Assembly (NCBI GenBank): GCA_902554705.1
Contig: CACDPP010000001.1
Coordinates: forward strand, 1-64,000
Direction of reading: 5' to 3'
From: Paracoccaceae bacterium
Lineage (GTDB): Bacteria > Pseudomonadota > Alphaproteobacteria > Rhodobacterales > Rhodobacteraceae
Length of the DNA: 64,000 nucleotides
Part shown: positions 24,450 through 34,322 of the stretch, one piece after another
Layout of the letters: each line of letters starts with the position of its first letter
Position numbering within the stretch: position 1 is the first letter of the stretch
Notes under the pieces: generated by a model
Databases searched by the model: none
Seen by the model: the letters and a program-made list of their open reading frames with translations, nothing else
What the model was told of the DNA's origin: nothing
Made by a program: the position numbers and the translations under genes

Positions 24450-27242
24450 ATGAATTTGTTCAAAGAATATCTCGATGAGATAACTGCAAGAAAACGACAA
24501 GGATTAGGTGCAAAGCCTATCGATAATGGCGATTTAGCACGCGAGATAATTGCTCATATTAAATCCATAGACAGCGCATATCATGACCAATGCGTCGACT
24601 TTCTTATTTTCAATATGTTGCCGGGCACAACAAAAGCAGCCAATGAAAAAGCGGAGTTTCTTAAGCAAATCATCAATGATGATTATCAAATTGACGAGAT
24701 ATCTATAGATAGAGCTTTTGAATTACTGTCTCATATGAAGGGCGGTCCGTCGATACAGGTTTTAATTGACCTAGCTTTGGGCCAAGACGCGGAAAATTCA
24801 AAAAAAGCAGCGGAAGTACTTAAGACTCAAGTATTTCTTTATGAAGCTGACACTGCAAGATTAATATCAGCTTATCGAGATAATAACTCTACAGCGGAAG
24901 ATATTTTAGTAAGTTATTCAAAAGCTGAATTTTTTACAAAACTACCAGAAATAGAAGATGAAATTGAAATAGTGACATATGTTGCTGGTGAAGGAGACAT
25001 ATCCACAGATTTACTGTCACCAGGTAACCAAGCTCATTCTAGAGCAGATCGCGAGCTTCATGGAAAATGTTTTATTTCAGAACGTGCTCAAAAGGAAATT
25101 GAAGATCTTAAGTTAAAGCATCCAGATAGGCGTATTATGCTTGTTGCGGAGAAAGGCACGATGGGCGTTGGATCCTCAAGAATGTCTGGAATTAACAATG
25201 TGGCGCTGTGGACAGGGAAGCAGTCAAGCCCCTTTGTACCGTTTGTTAACTCAGCTCCAATAGTAGCTGGAACAAATGGTGTTTCACCAATCTTTCTAAC
25301 AACTGTTGGTGTTACAGGTGGGATCGGAGTTGATTTAAAGAATTGGGTCAAAAAAATTGACCAACATGGAAAACCTATACTCAATAATGATGATACGCCG
25401 ATTTTGGAACAAAGATATTCTGTGGACTCTGGAACACTTTTAAAAATAGATGTAAAAAGGAAAAAGTTACTCAGTGCATCAGGTGATGAAGAGCTTGTAG
25501 ATTTATCATCTTCGTTTACGCCACAGAAAATGGAATTTATGAAAGCTGGTAGCTCTTATTCAATTGTATTTGGAAAAAAACTCCAAAGTCTTGCCTGCGA
25601 AGCACTAGGCTTAGAGCTTAAGTCATCTTATGCAAAAGCTCGCGAGGTAACTCACCCAAATCAAGGTATGACTGCCGTTGAAAAGATTTTCAATGCAAAT
25701 GCTCAGGGAATTAAAGGAGATAAATACTTACATGCAGGCTCCGATGTTCGCGTGAAGGTAAATATAGTGGGGTCACAAGATACCACCGGACTAATGACCG
25801 CTCAAGAACTTGAAGCTATGGCCGCAACTGTACTAGCGCCCAGCGTAGACGGCGCTTATCAATCCGGATGTCATACAGCTTCTGTGTGGGATATTAAAGC
25901 ACAGGAAAATACACCAAAACTTATGAAGTTTATGCATGAGTTTGGCCTTGTAACTGGTCGCGACCCAAAAGGCATATACCACCCAATGACAGACGTAATC
26001 CATAAAGTTTTGAATGACATCACTGTGGATGACTGGGCTATAATTATAGGTGGCGATTCACATACCAGAATGTCAAAAGGAGTAGCTTTCGGCGCGGATT
26101 CAGGAACCGTCGCACTAGCTTTGGCTACCGGTGAAGCCACAATGCCAATTCCTGAAACAGTAAAAGTCACTTTTAAAGGTTCCATGGCAGATCACATGGA
26201 CTTCAGAGACGTTGTACATGCCACGCAAGCTCAGATGCTGAAGCAATTTGGTGACAATGTATTTCAAGGAAGAGTAATAGAAGTACATATTGGAACTCTT
26301 ATTGCAGACCAAGCCTTCACTTTCACCGACTGGACTGCTGAAATGAAAGCAAAAGCATCGATCTGTATCTCGGAAGATGAGACACTAATTAAATCTTTGG
26401 AAATAGCGCGCGATAGAATAAAAATTATGATTGAAAAGGGAATGGAAAATAATGCGAATATGTTAAGCGGGCTGATAAATATTTCCCAAAATCGCATTAA
26501 CGAAATACTAAGTGGCGAGAAACCTGCGCTAAAACCAGACAGTAATGCGAAGTATTTTGCAGAAGTAGTAGTAGATTTAAATTTAATTAACGAGCCAATG
26601 ATTGCTGACCCCGATGTAAATAATATAGATATTTCCAAAAGATATACTCATGATACAATCCGGCCTGTTTCATTTTATAATGCAGAAAAAAAAGTTGATC
26701 TGGGTTTTGTTGGTTCATGTATGGTTCACAAAGGCGATATTAAAATCGTAGCTCAAATGTTACGTAATTTGGAAGAAAAAAGCGGCAAAGTTGACTTTAA
26801 AGCACCGCTAGTTGTTGCTGCACCAACATATAACATTATTGAAGAATTGAAGGATGAAGGTGATTGGGAAATTCTACAAAAGTATTCAGGTTTTGAATTC
26901 AGTGATGAAAACCCCAAAACTAAAGCCAGAACTGAGTATGAAAACATTCTTTATCTCGAAAGACCAGGTTGCAATCTTTGTATGGGTAACCAAGAAAAAG
27001 CGGCAAAGGGTGATACCGTACTTGCAACATCTACTAGACTTTTTAAGGGCCGCGTTGTTGAAGACACCGATAGTAAAGCTGGTGAGTCATTACTTGCGTC
27101 AACGCCTGTAGTGGTTTTGTCTGCGATTTTAGGTAGAACTCCACATATTGAAGAATATAAACAAGCTGTCGTAGGAATTGATTTGACTAAGTTTCAAGCA
27201 CCCAAAAAGAACTCTTTAGATGCTTTATCTGCGCACTATTAA
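24450..27242 (+). CDS. acnB: Aconitate hydratase B
   Basis: Interconverts citrate and isocitrate in the TCA cycle; 930 residues, as for AcnB. The N-terminal helical HEAT-like domain begins LFKEYLDEITARKRQGLGAKPI. The swivel domain follows, then SGCHTASVWD with the first cluster Cys and CNLCMGNQ with the other two [4Fe-4S] ligands. GGDSHTRMSKGVAFGADSG is a catalytic-loop signature. It stands alone and converges on ccmG. Confidence 0.97.
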   Translation: MNLFKEYLDEITARKRQGLGAKPIDNGDLAREIIAHIKSIDSAYHDQCVDFLIFNMLPGTTKAANEKAEFLKQIINDDYQIDEISIDRAFELLSHMKGGPSIQVLIDLALGQDAENSKKAAEVLKTQVFLYEADTARLISAYRDNNSTAEDILVSYSKAEFFTKLPEIEDEIEIVTYVAGEGDISTDLLSPGNQAHSRADRELHGKCFISERAQKEIEDLKLKHPDRRIMLVAEKGTMGVGSSRMSGINNVALWTGKQSSPFVPFVNSAPIVAGTNGVSPIFLTTVGVTGGIGVDLKNWVKKIDQHGKPILNNDDTPILEQRYSVDSGTLLKIDVKRKKLLSASGDEELVDLSSSFTPQKMEFMKAGSSYSIVFGKKLQSLACEALGLELKSSYAKAREVTHPNQGMTAVEKIFNANAQGIKGDKYLHAGSDVRVKVNIVGSQDTTGLMTAQELEAMAATVLAPSVDGAYQSGCHTASVWDIKAQENTPKLMKFMHEFGLVTGRDPKGIYHPMTDVIHKVLNDITVDDWAIIIGGDSHTRMSKGVAFGADSGTVALALATGEATMPIPETVKVTFKGSMADHMDFRDVVHATQAQMLKQFGDNVFQGRVIEVHIGTLIADQAFTFTDWTAEMKAKASICISEDETLIKSLEIARDRIKIMIEKGMENNANMLSGLINISQNRINEILSGEKPALKPDSNAKYFAEVVVDLNLINEPMIADPDVNNIDISKRYTHDTIRPVSFYNAEKKVDLGFVGSCMVHKGDIKIVAQMLRNLEEKSGKVDFKAPLVVAAPTYNIIEELKDEGDWEILQKYSGFEFSDENPKTKARTEYENILYLERPGCNLCMGNQEKAAKGDTVLATSTRLFKGRVVEDTDSKAGESLLASTPVVVLSAILGRTPHIEEYKQAVVGIDLTKFQAPKKNSLDALSAHY

Positions 27243-27275
27243 TTTTGTCAGATAAGAAAAAAAAGTGCTCAATAG

Positions 27276-27821
27276 TTAATCTTGCAAGGCGCCTTGCAAC
27301 ACTGGCTCGAACCTGTTCTCATAATCGCTCCCAACCAATGGACCTGCAAAGCGAAAAATAACCACCCCATCACTGTTAACAATGAAGGTTTCTGGCGGTG
27401 CTGTAACACCCCAGTCAATTGCAGTCTTACCTGACGGATCAAATGCTATGCTTGTGAAAGGATTACCACTTTCCCGTAAATACAAGATAGCATTATTCTC
27501 CTTGTCATTGAAATTTATACCAATTATCTGAACTCCCTGCTTAGCAAGTTCTAAAAGTTTAGGGTGCTCTGCTCGGCAAGGTGGGCACCAGCTCGCCCAA
27601 AAATTAACGAGCTTAATGTTTGGAGTCTTAATTTCATCAATCGACACTGGATTAAAACCTTTTAAAGGAGTTTCCGTAATGTTTGGAGCAGATTTGTTAA
27701 TAAATACTGACGGTAGATTATTTGGATTTTCTCTTTTAACACCTAAAATGAAGAGAACTGCTAAGCCCAAAAAAATAAGGGGAGGTAAAATAATAAGCGG
27801 TGGGAAACGCTTATTTTTCAT
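27276..27821 (-). CDS. ccmG: Cytochrome c biogenesis thioredoxin CcmG (DsbE)
   Basis: Reduces apocytochrome c haem-binding cysteines in the periplasm. In its 181 residues an N-terminal membrane anchor (8-28) leads to a thioredoxin domain with WCPPC at 78-82, preceded by KLVNFWAS. The CcmG-specific GVTAPPETFIVNSDG segment holds the cis-Pro loop. Its start overlaps the end of ccmD by 11 bases, so it is the last gene of a ccmABCDG unit. Confidence 0.95.
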   Translation of the reverse strand: MKNKRFPPLIILPPLIFLGLAVLFILGVKRENPNNLPSVFINKSAPNITETPLKGFNPVSIDEIKTPNIKLVNFWASWCPPCRAEHPKLLELAKQGVQIIGINFNDKENNAILYLRESGNPFTSIAFDPSGKTAIDWGVTAPPETFIVNSDGVVIFRFAGPLVGSDYENRFEPVLQGALQD

Positions 27822-27963
27822 TAACTTTTTCCTCTAAACTTAATAGTGTTTTTCTAGCTCTCTTATGCTTCATATAAGACCAAATAATTACTACCAAAAT
27901 AACCAAACTTGTCGCCCCATATGAGGCTAACACATGAAAAGCATATTTACCTAAATCTGGCAA
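27811..27963 (-). CDS. ccmD: Haem exporter protein CcmD
   Basis: A 50-residue protein that starts at TTG 27963 and is easily missed. MPDLGKYAFHVLASYGATSL matches the CcmD N-terminus, and the membrane helix VILVVIIWSYM is followed by a basic coil (KHKRARKTLLSLEEKVNEK). CcmD releases haem-loaded CcmE from CcmABC. The TTG is two bases after the ccmC stop, and the end overlaps ccmG. Confidence 0.9.
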   Translation of the reverse strand: MPDLGKYAFHVLASYGATSLVILVVIIWSYMKHKRARKTLLSLEEKVNEK

Positions 27964-27964
27964 T

Positions 27965-28690
27965 TTAAACCCTACTACGGGCCATTATAGCTCCCGCCCT
28001 CCTTTTCATTATTTCCGACCTTGTATTAAGTAAAACCAGTGCGATAAAAAGCAGAACAAACCCAGCCATAACTACTATTAAAGGATAATAGAATACGTCT
28101 GCCACATGTTCTTCCTTATCAATCGAAAGTGATGCATCTTGATGCAAACCTTGGTTCCAAAAAACAGTTGCGTACCTTGACAAAACTGCAAAGACAGATC
28201 CCACAATACATAATACAGATGTTAAATCTGCAGCAGTATCCGGATCTTCGACAGCTGCCCAGAGAACAATATATCCCAAGTAAAATAAAAATAGAATTAA
28301 AAAGGAAGTCAACTTGGGATCCCACTCCCACCACGTTCCCCACATAGGCTGGCCCCAAAGAGCGCCAGTTACTAGGCCTATGATCGTCATCGCGATACCT
28401 ATAGGTGCTGCAGCTTTTGCGGCAAGGGCACTGACATGATGTCTTCTTACTAACCAAATAATAGAAGCAACAAGCATCATAAACCAAGCATTTATAGCTA
28501 CAAAAGCAGACGGAACGTGCACATATAATATTTTCACAGTCGCGCCTTGCTTATAGTCATCTGGCGTGAAGAAAAATCCCCAACTTAATCCAGCAATGAT
28601 TGTAATAGTAGCCAAAATACTGAAGTAAGGAATTAGAGTACCTGACAACTTAAGAAATTTTAAAGGATTAGCATACTCCCAAAAAGACAT
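27965..28690 (-). CDS. ccmC: Haem exporter/transferase CcmC
   Basis: Loads haem onto CcmE. The protein has 241 residues from ATG 28690, with AGGG five bases upstream, and six membrane helices. The tryptophan-rich periplasmic loop is GQPMWGTWWEWDPKLTS, the haem-presenting WWD motif, flanked by His residues in KILYVHVPSAF and NQGLHQDAS. It lies nine bases after ccmB in the minus-strand operon. A GTG six bases upstream is an alternative start. Confidence 0.96.
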   Translation of the reverse strand: MSFWEYANPLKFLKLSGTLIPYFSILATITIIAGLSWGFFFTPDDYKQGATVKILYVHVPSAFVAINAWFMMLVASIIWLVRRHHVSALAAKAAAPIGIAMTIIGLVTGALWGQPMWGTWWEWDPKLTSFLILFLFYLGYIVLWAAVEDPDTAADLTSVLCIVGSVFAVLSRYATVFWNQGLHQDASLSIDKEEHVADVFYYPLIVVMAGFVLLFIALVLLNTRSEIMKRRAGAIMARSRV

Positions 28691-28699
28691 TTTCACCCT

Positions 28700-29356
28700 T
28701 TATCGCAAATTAATTCTGAGGACGCTAGCAGCCGCAAAAGGCAATATAGCCCAGCTTAACAATGTAACGCCCGATAGCAACAGTATAGAGGTCTGTGTTT
28801 CAAAACCTTGAATGCCTCTCCTAGCCGCTTCAGCGCCAAAAATTAAAGTGGGAATATAAAGAGGTAAAACCAAAATTGATAACAAAAGCCCGCCTCGTTT
28901 CATTCCAGCTGTTAAAGCGGCACCAAATGTTCCTATTATACTCAATGCCGGTGTCCCAAATATCAGTGATATAATTAAAAAAATAACATTACTGTTTTGC
29001 AGCCCAAGCAAAACACCAAGAAAGGGTGTTAGAAAGACTAAAGGTAGACCAGTGGTTAGCCAATGAACAATAGCTTTGGAAATTACAACACCTTCTAATG
29101 GTAAAGGCGAAGTTACCATCAAATCCAAAGTTCCGTCTTCAAAGTCTAACGCGAATATCCGCTCAAGAGACAAAAGGCAGGCCAAAAGAGCTCCTACCCA
29201 GAGCGTCCCTGGAGCTACTTTTGACAACAGATGTAGATCAGGACCTATCGCAAATGGAAAAAAAATAACTATTATGAAAAAAAACGCTAGGCTTAGGCCA
29301 AAGCCCCCACCTGCCCGTACAGCAATTCTTAAGTCACGAAAAATTAACGCAATCAT
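28700..29356 (-). CDS. ccmB: Haem exporter permease CcmB
   Basis: A 218-residue, six-helix ABC permease that pairs with CcmA. The N-terminal MIALIFRDLRIAVRAGGGFG and the ERIFALDFEDGTLDLMVTSPLPLEGVVISK segment are family marks. ATP hydrolysis by CcmAB frees holo-CcmE from CcmCD. Its start overlaps the ccmA stop by four bases. Confidence 0.95.
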   Translation of the reverse strand: MIALIFRDLRIAVRAGGGFGLSLAFFFIIVIFFPFAIGPDLHLLSKVAPGTLWVGALLACLLSLERIFALDFEDGTLDLMVTSPLPLEGVVISKAIVHWLTTGLPLVFLTPFLGVLLGLQNSNVIFLIISLIFGTPALSIIGTFGAALTAGMKRGGLLLSILVLPLYIPTLIFGAEAARRGIQGFETQTSILLLSGVTLLSWAILPFAAASVLRINLR

Positions 29357-29973
29357 AGAAAAGCCTCGTTTGAACTGCTTAAATCACCTGAATTTGACTG
29401 GAATTCTAAAAGATCAATAATTTGGGCGCTATTTTCTAGTCCTAAATCAATGTGAGTTGCGATTAACGCGCAACCATCTTCCGAAAGATGATCTTTAATA
29501 ATGTTTCCAAAAATTTTAACGGAAGTTTCATCTAACGAAACAGTAGGTTCATCGAGCAACCACACTTGGCGCCCCGTCAATCCAAGCCTCGCAAGTCCTA
29601 CTCTTCTTTTTTGACCAGCCGATAAGTTACCTACTTTAGTGTTTAGTAATTCAATTATCATAAATTTTTCAGCGACCTCCCTTATCGAAGGAGAGCCAAA
29701 AATATTCGCCCAAAATTCTAAATTTTCTTGAACGGTTAAAGTAGGCTTTACACCATCAGCATGACCAGAATAGCAAATATCTTCTAATGAACATTTTATT
29801 GTACCCGACTCTACCGGCTGTAATCCAGCTAATGCACGGAGCAAAGTTGTTTTACCAACACCGTTAGGGCCTCGCAAAATGCCTGCCTGTCCATTTTCCA
29901 ATTCAATATCAACGCCCTGAAGGAGATTAACACCACCGCGAGATACCGATAAGGATTCAATTGAAATAGCCAA
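29353..29973 (-). CDS. ccmA: Haem exporter ATP-binding protein CcmA
   Basis: A short (206-residue) ABC ATPase. Walker A is GPNGVGKTT, the signature is LSAGQKRR, Walker B is VWLLDEP with D-loop SLDE, and the H-loop is ATHIDL. The small size and CcmB partner identify it. It follows the Mth938-like gene by five bases. Confidence 0.95.
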   Translation of the reverse strand: MAISIESLSVSRGGVNLLQGVDIELENGQAGILRGPNGVGKTTLLRALAGLQPVESGTIKCSLEDICYSGHADGVKPTLTVQENLEFWANIFGSPSIREVAEKFMIIELLNTKVGNLSAGQKRRVGLARLGLTGRQVWLLDEPTVSLDETSVKIFGNIIKDHLSEDGCALIATHIDLGLENSAQIIDLLEFQSNSGDLSSSNEAFL

Positions 29974-29978
29974 TTTCC

Positions 29979-30341
29979 TTACCTCCCCTCAACAGCAAGC
30001 GCAGCAATAGCAATTCGTCTTGCCTCGGAAAGCAGCACGTTATAGGTTCGGCATGCTGAAGGAGTACTCATAATCTCCAAGTTTAATCCCATTTTTTCAA
30101 TTGTTTTACTAAAATCTCCAGGTATGTGATAAATTTCATGGCCGGTACCTAAAAAGAGAACATCGATCTTATTTTCTAAATTTTTTAGACTATTAAAGTC
30201 TTTATACCCACCCCAAGAACTTACGCCAGAGCTTGAACAAACTATGCCACTTTTAAAAATTTTACCTCCAACACGAAAAAACCCAGGTCCATAACTATCG
30301 ATTGGAATTACATCAAAATATTTTACTTCATTAACATGCAT
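29979..30341 (-). CDS. Mth938-like domain protein (DUF498)
   Basis: A 120-residue soluble protein related to human NDUFAF3 and archaeal Mth938. IDSYGPGFFRVGGKIFKSGI is the opening beta-sheet, VLFLGTGHEIYHIP the central strand/loop, and MSTPSACRTYNVLLSEARRIAIAAL the closing helix. Eukaryotic relatives help assemble complex I; the bacterial role is unsettled. It lies between the TauE/SafE gene and ccmA in a minus-strand series that starts at yajC, an arrangement I recall in Rhodobacterales. Confidence 0.9.
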   Translation of the reverse strand: MHVNEVKYFDVIPIDSYGPGFFRVGGKIFKSGIVCSSSGVSSWGGYKDFNSLKNLENKIDVLFLGTGHEIYHIPGDFSKTIEKMGLNLEIMSTPSACRTYNVLLSEARRIAIAALAVEGR

Positions 30342-30372
30342 ATTAATTTTACCGGCTATTCAACTCAACTGA

Positions 30373-31110
30373 TTAGTCCCAAAATGGAAGGCCACTTATG
30401 GCAGCTATAGCTATGATTATATAGGCAAATATTCGATACTGATTAGTTTTTTCTGGATCAAATAACTTGGCCCCAATAAAATTTCCGAAAAAGTTAGGAA
30501 TAGCCAAAATCGATCCCAGCAGGAATATTTCTAGCGTTAGAACACCGCTTAAAGCAAAAATTAGAACTACACAAACGTCAAAGAAATACAAAAATAGAAG
30601 GTTGTTAGCTCTTATTACTGAAATTGGATGAGAACTGGCTACATATAGCAATATAACTGGAGGACCAGGGATGCCTGTCAAACCTCCGGTCAAACCACCC
30701 AAACCACCAACAGAAAAGATAACAAATGGGTTTAATTTTCCTTTATACCTAACACCTAAACCTATTAATACTAATAGAAATAAAGATAAAATTGACACGC
30801 TATATCTGTAGAAGTCAGCACCGACCTTAGCTAAAAGTAGTAGAGCGAATGGCGTGACTATCATCATTCCCACAACTAACCGCGCCAAGTCCACTTTGTC
30901 AGCATCGCTCCACGATTTTCGCATAACTGCAAAAGTTCCAAAAAACTCCATTATTGCAAGTGACGCTATTGCCTCAAAGGGTGTCAAATATTGACTGGCA
31001 ATAGGAAGAAATACCATAGCTGTTCCAAACCCAGAAAACCCGCGAACGAGACCAGCTAGCAAAGCAGCTAATATTAGCCACATCATGCCATTTTCAGGCA
31101 GCAGACCCAT
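30373..31110 (-). CDS. TauE/SafE family anion permease
   Basis: A 245-residue membrane protein with about seven to eight helices. The repeated family motif appears as GLVRGFSGFGTAM near the N-terminus and GGLTGGLTGIPGPPVILLY in the second half. Members export sulfite, sulfoacetate or related organic anions, and the substrate cannot be told from sequence. It begins 17 bases after secF. Confidence 0.9.
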   Translation of the reverse strand: MGLLPENGMMWLILAALLAGLVRGFSGFGTAMVFLPIASQYLTPFEAIASLAIMEFFGTFAVMRKSWSDADKVDLARLVVGMMIVTPFALLLLAKVGADFYRYSVSILSLFLLVLIGLGVRYKGKLNPFVIFSVGGLGGLTGGLTGIPGPPVILLYVASSHPISVIRANNLLFLYFFDVCVVLIFALSGVLTLEIFLLGSILAIPNFFGNFIGAKLFDPEKTNQYRIFAYIIIAIAAISGLPFWD

Positions 31111-31127
31111 TATAAAATGTTCGGCTA

Positions 31128-32090
31128 CTATTGTGGAACCTGCGTGCCCGCCTCGGCGTTAGGCTTGGTCCAGTCTCGCTTTACTCCAGTCCAAAGAAGA
31201 ACAGCCGAAGCAATGAAAATTGAACTGTAAGTACCCACAACAACACCCCAAATCATCGCAAAGACAAAACCACGGATAACGTCACCACCAAGCACAAATA
31301 GTGAGATAAGAGCAAGTAGGGTTGTAACTGATGTCATCACAGTTCGGCTCATAGTTTCGTTAATAGAAAGGTTCATCACTTCGATTAATGAACGCTTTTT
31401 AAATTTGCGGAGATTTTCTCTGACTCTATCAAAAACCACCACTGTGTCGTTTAATGAATAACCAACAATGGTTAATATTGCTGCAATAATCGCCAGATCA
31501 AATTTAATTTGAAGTAGGGAAAAAATACCTATCGTCAGTATCACATCGTGTATGAGCGCTGAAATTGCTCCAAATGCAAACTGCCATTCAAACCGGATCC
31601 AGATATAAAATAATACAGCAGAAATAGCTAAAATCACCGCTATTATAGCGGTCCTGATAAGTTCGCCAGACACCTTTGGCCCTACGCTTTCAACAGAAAC
31701 AAATTTAATGTCTTCACTAACTCCTTTGAGTTTTTGTAAACTATTTTCAACTAATACGGATGTTGCTGCTTCTTGACCAGGTTGAGCCTGTATTCTTATC
31801 ATTGCTACGTTTTGATCAACTTCAAAGCTTGGATCAAAAACTTCAGAGATTGTAATATCACCTAAGTCCAAACTAGATAATGCCTTTCGATAAGTAGCAA
31901 CATTAACGGGCTCAGAACTTTCTGTCCTGATACTTGTGCCACCACGAAAATCTATCCCAAAATTTAAACTTTGAACAAGAAAGGAAATAAGGGATAAAAC
32001 GACCAGAATAATAGATATGCCAATCCATAATTTTGACCGCGAAAAGAAATTCCATGATGTATTTTTTGGAACAAGTTTTAAACGCATCAT
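31128..32090 (-). CDS. secF: Protein translocase subunit SecF
   Basis: Uses the proton-motive force with SecD to pull secreted proteins into the periplasm. The product has 320 residues and six membrane helices. SLNFGIDFRGGTSI is the SecF signature, followed by the periplasmic domain and IVGYSLNDTVVVFDRVRENLR in the second half. The ATG at 32090 overlaps the secD stop (TGATG), with GAGG four bases before it. Confidence 0.97.
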   Translation of the reverse strand: MMRLKLVPKNTSWNFFSRSKLWIGISIILVVLSLISFLVQSLNFGIDFRGGTSIRTESSEPVNVATYRKALSSLDLGDITISEVFDPSFEVDQNVAMIRIQAQPGQEAATSVLVENSLQKLKGVSEDIKFVSVESVGPKVSGELIRTAIIAVILAISAVLFYIWIRFEWQFAFGAISALIHDVILTIGIFSLLQIKFDLAIIAAILTIVGYSLNDTVVVFDRVRENLRKFKKRSLIEVMNLSINETMSRTVMTSVTTLLALISLFVLGGDVIRGFVFAMIWGVVVGTYSSIFIASAVLLWTGVKRDWTKPNAEAGTQVPQ

Positions 32091-33721
32091 CAAACCTCTA
32101 TTACTTTTGGCCGCCGCCGCTCAAACCACATTACGACCAAAAGACGCGTAACAAAAATTGCAGTAAAAACAGACGTTATTATCCCAAGACCTAATGTGAT
32201 CGAGAAGCCTCGTACCGGACCAGAACCCATAACAAACAATATAACAGCGGCAATAAAGGTTGTTATATTTGCATCTAAAATTGCTGACATCGCTTTCTCA
32301 TAGCCTAATTCAATTGCCCGAGCAGGCCCTTTTGCCGAAACCAACTCTTCTCGAATTCGCTCAAAAATTAAAACGTTCGCATCAACAGCCATTCCTATGG
32401 TGAGAACAATTCCAGCAATGCCCGGCAAGGTTAATGTTGCACCAATGCCGGATAACAATCCAAAGATTAAACCAACATTAATAAGAAGAGCAACATTTGC
32501 GAAAAGGCCAAACAGTCCATAGCTAGCCGCCATGAATACCAGAACAGCTCCAAATGCAACAATACAAGCAACTTTACCCGCTTGTATGCTATCAGCGCCC
32601 AACTCAGGTCCAACAGTTCTTTCTTCCAGAAAAGTTAAACCTGCCGGTAATGCTCCAGCACGAAGCAATATAGCCAATTCTGTACTTTCTTCTATTGTAA
32701 AACTTCCAGTTATTATACCAGAACCACCAGGTATATGGCTCTGGATCGTTGGCGCACTTATAACCTCATTGTCCAAAACGATCGCGAAAGGGTTACCTAT
32801 ATTTTCTGCGGTATAATCTCCAAATTTTCTAGCTCCCGAAGGATTAAACCTGAAATTTACTGCTGGCCTACCATTCTGATCAAAACTAGGTTGCGCATCA
32901 ACCAATTCTTCCCCAGTAACAACCGCTCCCGCATCGAGCAGGTAGAATTCAGACGGATCATCTAATGCTGGAAGAAGTTCTTGTCCTGAGCCAGCTAATG
33001 ACTCTGAGTTAACTCTCGCAGCTATGACCGGCTGAAAAGTAAGCTGCGCTGTGGTGCCAATCAACTGCTTTAATTCTGAGGCTGAACCTATACCTGGTAC
33101 TTGTATTAAAATTCGGTCAGAACCTTGTCTTTGTATAGTTGGCTCACGCGTTCCCACTTCATCAATACGCCGGCGAATGATTTCCAGAGCTTGCTGCATT
33201 GTCCGATCGTCTGTTGCACGACGTTCAGCATCGCTCAAACGAACTATAATTTCGTCATCTTCGCTGGCAATATCTAAATCTAATTTTCCGATACTTCCAA
33301 CGCTAGAAACTGGTTTCGCCAAAGCCTGTAATAGGTTGATACCCGTTCCAATTTCATTGGGATTGGAAAGTTTTATTCTAAGTTCGTCCGACTTTCCTTT
33401 TTGTAGCCTAATAGTACCAACTTTACTTCTCTCAGCTCGAAGTATGTCTCTAACAGCAGGCCATAATGCAGCCATACGTTGCTCATAAACGTCAGAGACT
33501 TGAACCTCGGCTAAAAGATGAGCTCCACCCCTTAAATCTAAACCTAAATTTACTAAAGAAGAGGGCAAAAAAGATGCCCATTTGTCAGAGGTCTCGTTCA
33601 AAACCTTTGCGTCGTTAAAAGTTTCAACCCTAGAATAAAAAGCATTGGGCAGCGCCAAGAGTAACCCACCAATGCATAATACCCATACAATTATGCGCTT
33701 CCAAAGAGCGATTTGCAGCAT
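32090..33721 (-). CDS. secD: Protein translocase subunit SecD
   Basis: The larger SecDF partner, 543 residues with six helices and a big periplasmic domain. SLVNLGLDLRGGAHLLAEV is the family signature. QRQGSDRILIQVPG and LRAGALPAGLTFLEERTVGPELG lie in the P1 base and head region, and GMAVDANVLIFERIREEL is the conserved transmembrane proton-path region. The yajC-secD-secF order is standard. Confidence 0.98.
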   Translation of the reverse strand: MLQIALWKRIIVWVLCIGGLLLALPNAFYSRVETFNDAKVLNETSDKWASFLPSSLVNLGLDLRGGAHLLAEVQVSDVYEQRMAALWPAVRDILRAERSKVGTIRLQKGKSDELRIKLSNPNEIGTGINLLQALAKPVSSVGSIGKLDLDIASEDDEIIVRLSDAERRATDDRTMQQALEIIRRRIDEVGTREPTIQRQGSDRILIQVPGIGSASELKQLIGTTAQLTFQPVIAARVNSESLAGSGQELLPALDDPSEFYLLDAGAVVTGEELVDAQPSFDQNGRPAVNFRFNPSGARKFGDYTAENIGNPFAIVLDNEVISAPTIQSHIPGGSGIITGSFTIEESTELAILLRAGALPAGLTFLEERTVGPELGADSIQAGKVACIVAFGAVLVFMAASYGLFGLFANVALLINVGLIFGLLSGIGATLTLPGIAGIVLTIGMAVDANVLIFERIREELVSAKGPARAIELGYEKAMSAILDANITTFIAAVILFVMGSGPVRGFSITLGLGIITSVFTAIFVTRLLVVMWFERRRPKVIEV

Positions 33722-33744
33722 CTCGTTCTACCTCATAGTCTTTG

Positions 33745-34026
33745 CTACTTATCTTTCGCCGGTTCTGTTTTTGATAAAACCTGAGCAACTGTATTCTGTA
33801 CTACGCGGACCTTTACACCAGTAGCCACCTCAACCTCGATTTCATTTTCTTCCTTAACTTTAGTGACTTTGCCTATCAGACCACCTTGTGTAACCACTTG
33901 GTCCCCACGTCTAAGAGAAGCTACCATATTCTGGTGTTCTTTGACTTTCTTTTGTTGAGGACGAATTAGTAAAAAATACATGATCGCGAAGATCAAAATT
34001 AATGGTATAAAGTCTTGAAAACCCAT
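33745..34026 (-). CDS. yajC: Preprotein translocase subunit YajC
   Basis: A 93-residue single-span membrane protein: LILIFAIMYFLLIRPQQKKVKEHQ is the diagnostic helix plus basic edge, followed by SLRRGDQVVTQGGLIGKV. It binds SecDF. First gene of the minus-strand sec-ccm run; its promoter must be in the 296-base gap shared with serS. Confidence 0.97.
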   Translation of the reverse strand: MGFQDFIPLILIFAIMYFLLIRPQQKKVKEHQNMVASLRRGDQVVTQGGLIGKVTKVKEENEIEVEVATGVKVRVVQNTVAQVLSKTEPAKDK

Positions 34027-34322
34027 TTAGATTTACCCCTTGTAATCATTCCGGGCAACCTATTCCCATGAACCCAAGTTTGCAAGTGCTTGTGAAGCTA
34101 ATTATTCTGATGGTAAGTTTTTAAATTCAAAAATTATTACCACCATTTGATAGTCATGTGAAAAGATCACTATGCGCCTGAGAGATACTAAAAAGAATTA
34201 AATATAAATAACACCTTTGAATATTATGGAAATTTCATCTCTTAAGCCATTTTTTGGTGTTACTAAACTAAAATATAGGGTATCTGATTTAGCGAATTAA
34301 ATTGTTCTCAGGAATGCACGCC

